From contig NC_134095.1 in assembly GCF_000715075.1 (NCBI RefSeq), forward strand, positions 56,664,419 to 56,728,418: DNA of 64,000 bases, in the 5' to 3' direction. The notes under the pieces were generated by a model, which searched no databases, had not been told where the DNA came from, and saw only the letters and a program-made list of their open reading frames with translations. Of the stretch, positions 55,861 through 64,000 are shown piece by piece. Position numbers and translations under genes: made by a program. The number at the start of each line of letters is the position of its first letter. The stretch's first letter is position 1. The stretch is from Nicotiana tabacum. Its lineage: Eukaryota > Streptophyta > Magnoliopsida > Solanales > Solanaceae.

Positions 55861-56580
55861 ACTGATTATATCCTTAGTAGAGTGATCTCATTCTTGAAGG
55901 CCCAGCGTATGGTTGGGAAGGGTTGCCTTTCATATCTAGCATTTGTGAGGGATGTTGGAGCTGAGACTCCTAGTATTGATTCTGTCCCAGTTGTGAGGGA
56001 TTTTCCCGATGTTTTTCCTGCAGACCTGCCAGGCATGCCACCGGACAGGGATATTAATTTTGGTATTGACCTGGTGCCGGGCACTCAGCCCATTTCTATT
56101 CCGCCATATCGTATGGCACCAGCAGAGTTGAAGGAGTTGAAAGAACAACTTCAGGAACTCTTAGATAAGGGGTTCATTCGGCCTAGTGTGTCCCCTTGGG
56201 GTGCACCGGTTTTGTTTGTAAAGAAGAAGGATGGCACGATGAGAATGTGCATTTATTATAGGCAATTGAACAAAGTAACAATTAAGAACAAGTATCCTTT
56301 ACCTCGCATTGATGATTTATTTGATCAGCTTCAGAGAGCGAGGGTGTTCTCCAAGATTGATCTCCGTTTGGGTTATCACCAGTTGAAGATCAGGGATTCA
56401 GATATTCTTAAGACTGCTTTCAGGACCAGATATGGTCATTATGAGTTTCTTGTTATGTCCTTTGGGCTAACCAATGCCCCAGCAGCATTCATGCATTTGA
56501 TGAACAGTGTATTTCGGCCTTATCTAGATTCGTTCGTTATTGTATTCATTGATGATATCCTGGTGTACTTGCGTAGTTAG
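55861..56580 (+). pseudogene. G2 reverse transcriptase
   Basis: RT motifs are well kept: [70 protein letters not shown], and catalytic VFIDDILVY at about 56541-56567. One notable change is CIYYRQLNK where CIDYR is expected, affecting a conserved Asp. Ends at a TAG (56578) in place of a likely CAG. Same frame as protease and RNase H. Confidence 0.9.
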
Positions 56581-57327
56581 GAGGAGCATGCGGAGCATTT
56601 GAGAGTTGTGTTACAGAGACTGAGGGAGGAGAAACATTATGCAAAATTCTCCAAGTTTGAGTTTTGGCTTAGTTCAGTGGCTTTCTTGGGGCACGTGGTG
56701 TCCAGCGAGGGTATACAAGTTGATCCGAAGAAGATAGAGGCGGTTCAGAGTTGGCCCAGACCGTCCTCAGCCACAGAGATTCGTAGCTTTCTTGGGTTAG
56801 CAGGCTATTATCGTCGGTTTGTTCAGGGATTTTCCTCCATTGCATCGCCCTTGACCAAGTTGACTCAGAAGGGTGCTCCATTGGTATGGTCGGACGAGTG
56901 TGAGGAGAACTTTCAGAAGCTCAAGACGGCCTTGACCACAGCTCCAGTGCTGGTTTTACCATCAACTTCAGGTTCATATACTGTGTATTGTGATGCTTCA
57001 AGAGTTGGGATTGGTTGTGTGTTGATGCAGGAGGGTAGAGTTATTGCTTATGCTTCTCGGCAGTTGAAGCCCCGTGAGAAGAACTACCCCGTTCATGATT
57101 TGGAGTTGGCTGCCATAGTTCACGCATTAAAGATTTGGAGGCATTACTTGTATGGCGTATCTTGTGAGGTGTTCACTGATCATCGCAGTCTTCAGTATTT
57201 GTTCAAGCAAAAGGATCTTAATTTGAGGCAGTGGAGATGGTTGGAGTTGCTTAAGGATTATGATATCACTATATTGTACCATCTGGGAAAGGCCAATGTG
57301 GTAGCCGATGCTTTGAGCTGAAAGGCA
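56581..57327 (+). pseudogene. G2 RT connection and RNase H
   Basis: [33 protein letters not shown] and [15 protein letters not shown] finish RT. RNase H has [17 protein letters not shown] (Asp), [25 protein letters not shown] (Glu), [13 protein letters not shown] (Asp) and NVVADALS (Asp), then a TGA at 57319 replacing an Arg codon. Catalytic residues are intact. Confidence 0.9.
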
Positions 57328-58590
57328 ATGAGTATGGGGAGTTTAGCATATATTCCAGTTGGGGAGAGACCTCTTGCGGTTGATGTTCAGGCCCTGGACA
57401 ATCGGTTCGTAAGGTTGGATATTTCGGAGCCTAGTCGGGTGTTGGCTTGTGTGGTTTCTCGGTCTTCTTTATATGATCGCATCAGAGAGCGCCAGTATGA
57501 TGATCCGCATTTGCTTGTCCTTAGGGACAGAGTTCAACATGATGATGCCAGATATGTGACCGTCGATGATGATGGTATGTTGAGGATGCAGGGCCGGATC
57601 TGTGTGCCCAATGTCGATAGGCTTAGAGAGCTGATTCTGGAGGAGGCCCATAGCTCGCAGTATTACATTCATTCGGGTGCTGCGAAGATGTATCAGGATT
57701 TGAGGCAACACTATTGGTGGAGAAGAATGAAGAAAGATATCGTGGGATGTGTAACTCGGTGTCTCAACTGTCAGCAGGTGAAGTATAAGCATCAGAGACC
57801 GGGTGGCTTATTTCAGCAGATGGTTATTCCCGAGTGGAAGTGGGAGAGAATCACGATGGACTTTGTGGTTGGACTTCCTCGGACTTTGAAGAAGTTCAAT
57901 GCTATTTGGGTGATTATGGATCGGCTGACCAAGTCTGCGCACTTCATTTCTGTGTGTACTACTTATTCTTCAGAGCGGTTGGCAAGGATTTATATCCGGG
58001 AGATTGTTCGGTTGTATGACGTTCCTATTTCCATCATCTCAGATAGAGGTACTCAGTTTACTTCGCAGTTCTAGAGAGCCGTACGGAGAGAGTTGGGTAC
58101 TCAGGTAGAGTTGAGGACATCGTTTCATCTTCCCGTCCGAGCGTACTATTCAAATATTGTAGGACATGTTGCATGTTTGTGCTATTGACTTTGGAGGTTC
58201 ATGGGATAAGTTTCTACCACTTGCAGAGTTTGCTTACAACAACAGCTACCAGTCGAGTATTCAGATGGCTCCATATGAGGCTTTGTACGAGAGGCGGTGT
58301 AGATCTCCGGTTGGTTGGTTCGAGCCCGACGAGGCTAGACTATTGGGGAGAGATTTGGTTCAGGATGCCTTAGAGAAGGTGAAGGTGATTCAGGAGAGGC
58401 TTCGTACAGCGCAGTCACGTCAGAAGAGTTATGCGGGCCGGAAGGTTCGAGATGTGTCCTACATGGTCGGTGAGAAGGTCCTGCTGAAGGTTTTGCCCAT
58501 GAAGGGTGTTATTAGATTTGGGAAGAAAGGAAAGTTGAGTCCTCGGTTCATTTGGCCTTTTAAGGTGCTTCTGAGGATTGGGGAGGTGGC
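57328..58590 (+). pseudogene. G2 integrase, frameshifted
   Basis: Zinc region EEAHSSQYYIHSGAAKMYQDLRQHYWWRRM...CVTRCLNCQQVK has the full HHCC set. The core has [11 protein letters not shown] and [17 protein letters not shown] at 58072 (TGG expected) and a small deletion between 58100 and 58165, compared with G1, shift the frame beside the catalytic Glu. Downstream SSIQMAPYEALYERRCRSPVGWFE resumes. The GPY/F motif reads FIWPFKV, its Gly replaced by Trp. Confidence 0.9.
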
Positions 58591-58945
58591 TTATGAGCTT
58601 GCTTTACCACCCAGCCTATCGAGTGTGCATCCGGTATTTCATGTTTCTATGCTCCGGAAGTATATTGGGGATCCATCTCATGTTTTGGACTTCAACACGG
58701 CTCAGTTGGATGACGATTTGACCTTTGATGTGGAGCCAGTAGCTATTTTGGGTCGCCAAGTTCGGAAGTTGAGATCAAAGGATATAGCTTCAGTGAAGGT
58801 GCAGTGGAGAGGTCGGCCCGTGGAGGAGGCTGCCTGGGAGACCGAGCGAGAGATACGGAATAGATACCCTCATCTGTTTGAGGCGTCAAGTATGTTTCTT
58901 GACTCGTTCGAGGACAAACGCTTGTTTAAGTTGGGGAGGATGTGA
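58591..58945 (+). pseudogene. G2 chromodomain; stop codon inside the 3' LTR
   Basis: EPVAILGRQVRKLRSKDIASVKVQWRGRPVEEAAWETEREI is a chromodomain-like end (58732-58858). Coding continues through the polypurine tract TTGGGGAGGA (58931-58940), and the stop TGA (58943-58945) is bases 3-5 of the 3' LTR. Pol, PPT and LTR therefore overlap. Confidence 0.85.
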
Positions 58946-61874
58946 CAACCCGGCCAGTCATCTCATGAGTTACCGCTCCATTTCCCCATTTCAGCTTCTT
59001 TAAGCTTCGTTATCCGTGTTTTATGGGATCGAGATGATTAGTTCAAGTTCGGAGAGGATTTGGTAAGAAATGAGACACTTAGTCTCTTTTAAGAAGGCTT
59101 AAGTTGGAAAAGTCAACCGGATGTTGACTTATGTGTTAGAGGGTTCGGATATGAGTTCCGATGGTTCGGTTAGCTTCGGGAGGTGATTTGTAAATTAGGA
59201 GGGTGATCAAAAGTGGTTTTGGAGGTACGGTGTAGAATTAGGCTTGAATTGGCGAAGTTAGTATTTTGGCGAATTCCGGTTGATAGGTGAGATTTTGATT
59301 CGAGGGTCGGAATGGAATTCCGAGAGTTTCTGTAGCTTCGTTATGTCATTTTGGACTTGTCTGCAAAATTTGAGGTCATTCGGACGTGGTTTGGTTGGGT
59401 TTTTGATCAAAAATGGAATTTGAAAGATCTTGAGATTCATAGGCTTGAATTCGATGTGATTTGATGATTTTGGTGTTAGTCGAGGTGTTTTGATGATTGG
59501 AACGAGGATGAATAATGTTTAGGATGTGTTGGTGCTTTTGGTTGAGGTCCCGGGGGCCTCGGGTGTGTTTCGGGTGAGTTTTGAGCGAGTACGGACACCC
59601 CGAAACTTAGAAAAATGGAGGGAGCAGCAGTTTTGGCACGGACCGCGCTCCTTTTCGCGCTGGGCGCGTTGGCCTAGTGCTGGCCGCGTCAAAGTGGCCG
59701 CGGCCGCGGTCGTGAAGACTGCAGGTTGCTGGTCCTACTTCGGAAGCTCATATCTTTTGATCCACAAGGAATTTGGAGGTGATTCAAAAACGGAAGTTGT
59801 AGCCCTTCGCGTCTAGTTTCCAGAAAGATAAAAATATTACAATTTGGACATCTCTAGCGAAAGGGATGGCCATAATACTAAAGTCTGTCCCTGCAGAGCA
59901 AGACCTGCGCGACCACGGTCGTTTTTGCGCGGACCACGCTGGTTTTGCGCGGACCGCGGTCATTTTTGTGCGGTTAGCGGTGTCGGAATCCGAGGGGTAC
60001 TCTATAAATACGAGATTTTGGGTTTTATTTGATATTTTGACCTAGAGAGCTCGGATTTTGGCGATTTTTCGAAGATTTTTCAAGAAATTGGTTGGGGTAA
60101 GTGATTCTAACTCAGATTTGGTTAGAGTACATGAATCTATCACTGAATTCATCATTTAATTCGTGTTTTGAGATGGAATTTGGGAAGAAATTTTTGGAAC
60201 CTTTCAAAAATGTAAAATGATGATTTGAAGGACCAAATGGTATCAGAATTGGATAATTTTGGTATGTTTAGACTCGTGAGGGTATGAGGATTCTGAAAAT
60301 GTAAATTTAACCCGATTTCGAAACGTGGGCCCGGGGCTCGGGTTTTGCTAATTTCGAGATTTTTGATATTTTTCGAATGTTTTTGCTTGGACTTTGTTCC
60401 CTTAGCATATTGTGACGTATTCGTTCTGATTTTGGATAGATTCGACGCGCGTGGAGGCCAATTCAAGGGGCAAAGGCATCGTGAGCTAGAGAATTAGCCA
60501 ATTCGAGGTGAGTAATAGTTGTAAATGATGTTCTGAGGGTTTGAAACTCCGGATTGCACGTCGTAGTGCTATATTGAGGCAAGATACGCGCTGGATGATG
60601 AGCGTGGGGTTTTCACTACTGGGGATTGTGACTTGGTCCATCCCGATTGATGATTTTACCGAATATTTGATTGAAATTCATTTGTTACCATCATGATTTG
60701 GGCTGATTGCCATAATTGGGCTTCGTGCCAACTATTTGAACCCTTCGGGGATTTTTATCACTGTTTCTTTACTGCTTGACTTATTATTTGAACTCATTCC
60801 TGTTGATATCTACTGTTTTACAAACTCAGCCACTTTTACTCAGATTTGAAACTTAAATGATATTTCTACATCATGTTTTGGGCTGAGAACTACTATTTTA
60901 CTAATGCCCAAGGGGCTTATGATGATTTCTGGACTGAGTGAGGCCGAGGACCATATGTGAGGATATGCTGAGTGATATGAGGCCGAGGGCCTGAGATACT
61001 ATTCATGCCATGCGGTGGCTTGAGTGATGTGAGGATATGTTGAGTGTTGATGCCACGAGGTGGCTTTATATAGCGCTTGGTCCGTAAGGGGCCCCTCCGG
61101 AGTCTGTACACCCACAGTGAGCGCGGGTACCCATGTGATTTGAAACAGTGGTAACAATGACACTGTTTGATGAAAGTTGGTCAGGTAACAATGGCTGACC
61201 ATTATGCTGAGTGATTGTGAGGTAGCCCGCGGGGCTGATACTATGCTGAGCGATTGATATTGTGCCCGAGGGGAGGATTTCTACTTGTTAATTACCTGTT
61301 TTACTTGTTTTAAAAAGGAATATCATTTGATTTCTTCACTGATTTACTACTTTAAGTGATTTCACTGCTTGATATGGAATTGCTTTGTGCCTTTACGTGT
61401 TTTCATACTTTCAGCCATTATTTGTAATTATTACTCATTGAGTCGGAGTACTCACATTACTCCCTGCACCATGTGTGCAGATTCAGGTATAGCAGAGTCC
61501 GCACCTGAGCGCTGATTCCTTCCAGGCTAGGCAGTGATTTGGAGTTACGAGGTAGTTGTTGACGTCCGCAGCCCCTTGACTCTCTTATCCTCTATCATTT
61601 ATGTTTTCTTCAAAATGTTGTATCGGATTCCGTACTTTGTAGACCTATAGTATATTCTGTAGTAGCTCATGACTTGTGACACCCCGGTTTGGGCTGTGTC
61701 GGGATGGTTCCTGCTGTTATTATCGTTAAATTCCGCAATTTATGAGCATTATATTATATGTTATTACTGTTTATGATGATTAACTGTTTAAAAGAGGTGT
61801 TCCGTTTTGGTCTGGCTGGCCTTGTCTTCATGAGAGGCGCCATCACGACCGGGTTCGGTGATCGGGTCGTGACA
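58941..61874 (+). repeat. G2 3' LTR
   Basis: Matches 51502-54456 closely. TATA box at 60003-60010, motif cluster 59635-59985. Ends GGTCGTGACA followed by CGTAG. Confidence 0.9.
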
Positions 61875-61879
61875 CGTAG

Positions 61880-62175
61880 TCCCACCTTCTCCTTCCTTAT
61901 CTTCCTCTTAGTGTATTTGTTGGCTATTCTCAGACTATGTTAGTCTTGTTTATTTCGAACAGTTATAGTATTTTGCTCATGATTAGTGACACCCGAGGTT
62001 AGGCTTTTATTTTTCGCTTTGTTTTGACTTTTACTTTATATCTTTTATCGGATTTTAGTTGGAAACATGGTTTTACTTAAGTTTCAAATGAAATATGGAT
62101 TATGTGGAAATCAGTTGGCTGGCCTAGTTTCATGATAGGCGCCATCACGACCGGGTCAATTTTTGGGTCGTGACA
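61880..62175 (+). repeat. G1 3' LTR, terminal part
   Basis: Continues the G1 LTR after G2 and ends GGTCGTGACA. It has a CGCCATCACGACCGGGT segment that also ends the G2 LTR, showing both families share the terminal ~30 bp. Confidence 0.85.
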
Positions 62176-62820
62176 CCACTCTATTATGGAGTTTACAGTG
62201 TAGATAATTGAGATGTAATCCCTTATCCTGATAAGTAACAAAAGAACTCTTTAGAGAGGTGCTCGCCACTACAATCGAATTGCAGTAACTTAATATATTT
62301 CCTTGGTGCTTCTTAGTTTCAAATCTTAAAACCTTGAATTGCTTAAATCATTAAGACTTACGGTGCACCAAATAAATATATTAATATTTTGAGTAATCAT
62401 TTATGAACGTCACAAAATACTCAAAACTATCTCTTATGAGTATGTTTATTTAACCATACAAATCAGAAGGGATTCATTCTAGCTTATCACTAGCTTTATT
62501 TCCTTTTGAAGGGAAACATCTTTTAGTCAAATTTCCTTCCAAACAGGATCCACAAGTTGGTAGTGCCTCTACTTTTAATGAACCTTAAGGTCCATACTTG
62601 ACCAACTTGAAATCCTATCTAGATTAATATGACTTAGATAAAAGTGCACAAATAAGTTTTTCTCAATTTTTGAAGAACATATTCTCTTATGAGGTAGATT
62701 AATATTCTTTTGTTCAGGAGAGACATTAATATACAATAACAAGGTTATGAATTCATATGCCACAAGAGATAAAGTGTTTATCAAGCTCAATAACTCAAGA
62801 GTTATTCAAAAAATAAAACA
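62176..62820 (-). pseudogene. C1 copia GAG-pre-integrase and integrase core (5' half of split gene)
   Basis: Minus-strand readings include FYLSHINLDRISRLVK and CGSCLEGNLTKRCF, the copia pre-integrase zinc region. They continue with FCDVHK-type remnants of FVTFTDDYSR, KLLQFDCSGEHLSKEFF (remnant of the second catalytic Asp region) and a GITSQLSTL segment that leads to the G1 insertion at 62175. Many stops and frame changes show great age. Joined with 2780-3263 it makes a continuous integrase order. Confidence 0.75.
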
Positions 62821-63289
62821 AATATCCATCTCTTATTATGCCCCGAAACTGGAATTAAATTCATTTTAACAAAAGGTACATATATTGCATCCTTTAAATT
62901 AATGTCTTATCACTAAAAGAAAATTTTAACAAGTAATACAACAAATTGCATAAAATCATTGTGGAGTTGAGATAAAAGTATTAAATAGATCATAATAAGT
63001 CAAAACACTGAATAATAAAATTCATACTGCATTCAATATTTATATACATATATGCATCTCGAATAATAAATTTCGATGGTAAAAGAATCATTCATGCAAA
63101 GTATATTATATAATGCAAGAATTATACAATCCAAAAATAAATAGAACCAACTCAGATGGAGAGTATACTATTATTTTTAGTCAATTGTATATAACCTTTT
63201 AATACGAAAATTTTAAACACACTACATACATGCCATGCATTTTGAATAGCAATTTCAATGGTAAAAGAACTACACATGCAACATATATA
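62821..63289. other. AT-rich sequence, no gene seen
   Basis: Probably decayed 5' part of C1 or flanking repeat. A diffuse duplication is visible: AATTTCGATGGTAAAAGAAT (63070) and AATTTCAATGGTAAAAGAAC (63251), and AACTCAGATGGAGAGTATAC (63148) resembles AACACAGATAGAGAATATAC (63747). Confidence 0.5.
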
Positions 63290-63700
63290 TGTAGGAGTGA
63301 CAAACGGGCTGGTCGGTTCAAATATGGTTCGGATTGAAAACGGGTAATGAAAAAATGAATAAATTATCCAACCCGACCCATATTTAATACGTATAAAAAA
63401 TGGGTTAACTGGCAGATAATATAGGTAACCATATTATCCATGACTTCTTGCATATAATCACCTTTGGGAGAATTCTTAGTCTCTCTAACTTGAGGAATCC
63501 CCAATTTATGGCTTTACAAATGTAAAAGTTATACCCATTAGTTATCCATTGGTTATTCATTGGTTATCCATTTTCTAAATGGATAATATGGTTCTTATTC
63601 ATATTTGACCCGTTTTTAAAAAGTTCATTATCCAACCCATCTTTTAGTGGATAATATGGGTAGTTAACTGTGTTCTTTTAACTATTTCGCCACCCTTATA
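63290..63700. mobile_element. hAT-type MITE, 411 bp
   Basis: Ends TGTAGGAGTGACAAA and (complement) TATAAGGGTGGCGAAA match at 10 of 15 positions, all differences being transitions. Flanked by a perfect 8-bp duplication CATATATA (63282-63289, 63701-63708). Subterminal GGTTATCCATT/GGATAATATGG repeats in inverted orientation. No coding, so non-autonomous. Confidence 0.75.
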
Positions 63701-64000
63701 CATATATAATGCCAAATTATTCACTCCTATAATTAAAATAGATCCAACACAGATAGAGAATATACTATTAATTTAAGTCAAGTGAACATCATAATTAATA
63801 GCTCTAGTTCCATTGATCTACATGTATACTCAGATGGAGAGTAAGTACACGATATCAATTACTAGTATTTTACCTAATGAGCTTACAATAAATTTATCCG
63901 ATATGGAGAAAGACATAAATTCAATGTATACATTTATTACTCACTTGAAATTAATAGTGGAAGACCATAGAAATAGATTTCTATCACCACTTAATTATGA
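63701..64000. other. AT-rich tail, no gene seen
   Basis: Contains two related CAGATGGAGAGTA-type segments (63750, 63832) that continue the diffuse duplication left of the MITE. Nothing else recognisable before the window edge. Confidence 0.5.

Larger units (their letters stand above)
51502..61874 (+). mobile_element. Ty3/gypsy chromovirus G2, gag deleted
   Basis: Two ~2.9-kb LTRs (51502-54456, 58941-61874) start TGTGACGACC/TGTGACAACC and end ATGACA/GTGACA. They enclose an initiator-Met PBS and protease-RT-RNase H-IN-chromodomain. TSDs are AGTAG (51497-51501) and CGTAG (61875-61879), 4 of 5 identical. Inserted in the G1 3' LTR. It lacks any recognisable gag. Related to but distinct from G1. 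Confidence 0.9.
3264..62175 (+). mobile_element. Composite Ty3/gypsy chromovirus G1 with nested elements
   Basis: The element starts TGTAACGACC and ends GTGACA and is flanked by 5-bp TSDs CCACT inside the copia C1 integrase. Gross span is 58.9 kb. Subtracting C2 (5956-46602 with everything inside it) and G2 (51502-61874) leaves about 7.9 kb. Domain order gag-PR-RT-RNase H-IN-chromodomain identifies a chromovirus; the sequence resembles the Tekay/Del group, though I cannot confirm the clade. The 5' LTR, PBS and start of gag were lost in a deletion at 3563. Coding parts are interrupted by stops and frameshifts. Confidence 0.9.

Overview
The window is plant nuclear DNA made entirely of nested transposable elements. 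I see no host gene, rRNA, tRNA gene or CRISPR array. The chromovirus, Tat/Ogre and copia families look Solanaceae-like, and Nicotiana is my best guess. That is recognition from memory, not a search result.

The layout resolves into a stack of insertions, most supported by target-site duplications (TSDs). The outermost layer is a gypsy LTR remnant on the minus strand (G0, 1-~1960), followed by an old, decayed Ty1/copia element on the minus strand (C1). C1 is split into 1961-3263 and 62176-~62820. A Ty3/gypsy chromovirus on the plus strand (G1, 3264-62175) sits inside the C1 integrase gene with a perfect TSD, CCACT. Inside the G1 reverse transcriptase lies a second copia (C2, minus, 5956-46602, TSD AGATA). 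Inside the C2 5' leader lies Tat/Ogre-like element A (minus, 8551-45669, TSD ACAGT/ACAGA). Element A carries gag only, plus a satellite-like 3'UTR. Its 3' LTR contains a truncated hAT transposon (9230-12334). Its 5' LTR is split by Tat/Ogre element B (minus, 22622-44759, TSD AATAC). B is a 22-kb element with extra ORF1, gag, protease, G-patch, RT, two RNase H domains and integrase. A second chromovirus (G2, plus, 51502-61874) sits in the G1 3' LTR. A 411-bp hAT-type MITE (63290-63700) lies near the right edge.

The most interesting signal is structural and lies in the two Tat/Ogre elements. An RNA hairpin recurs eight times, four times in A and four in B, at matching positions: 5'UTR, upstream of gag, after the coding region, and just inside the polypurine tract. 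Both stems covary, and where pairing is imperfect the mismatch becomes a G-U wobble only in the sense RNA. Three further hairpins are shared: a paired GUGAAAACC hairpin in the 3'UTR, a 5'-leader CUCGAG hairpin, and a U5 stem-loop. B also carries a frame-preserving candidate intron between the G-patch and RT regions, and a 30-nt PBS that copies a complete tRNA T-arm.

All coding regions are broken. B keeps one uninterrupted frame over 7.2 kb, and nearly all of its stops look like cytosine-deamination products.
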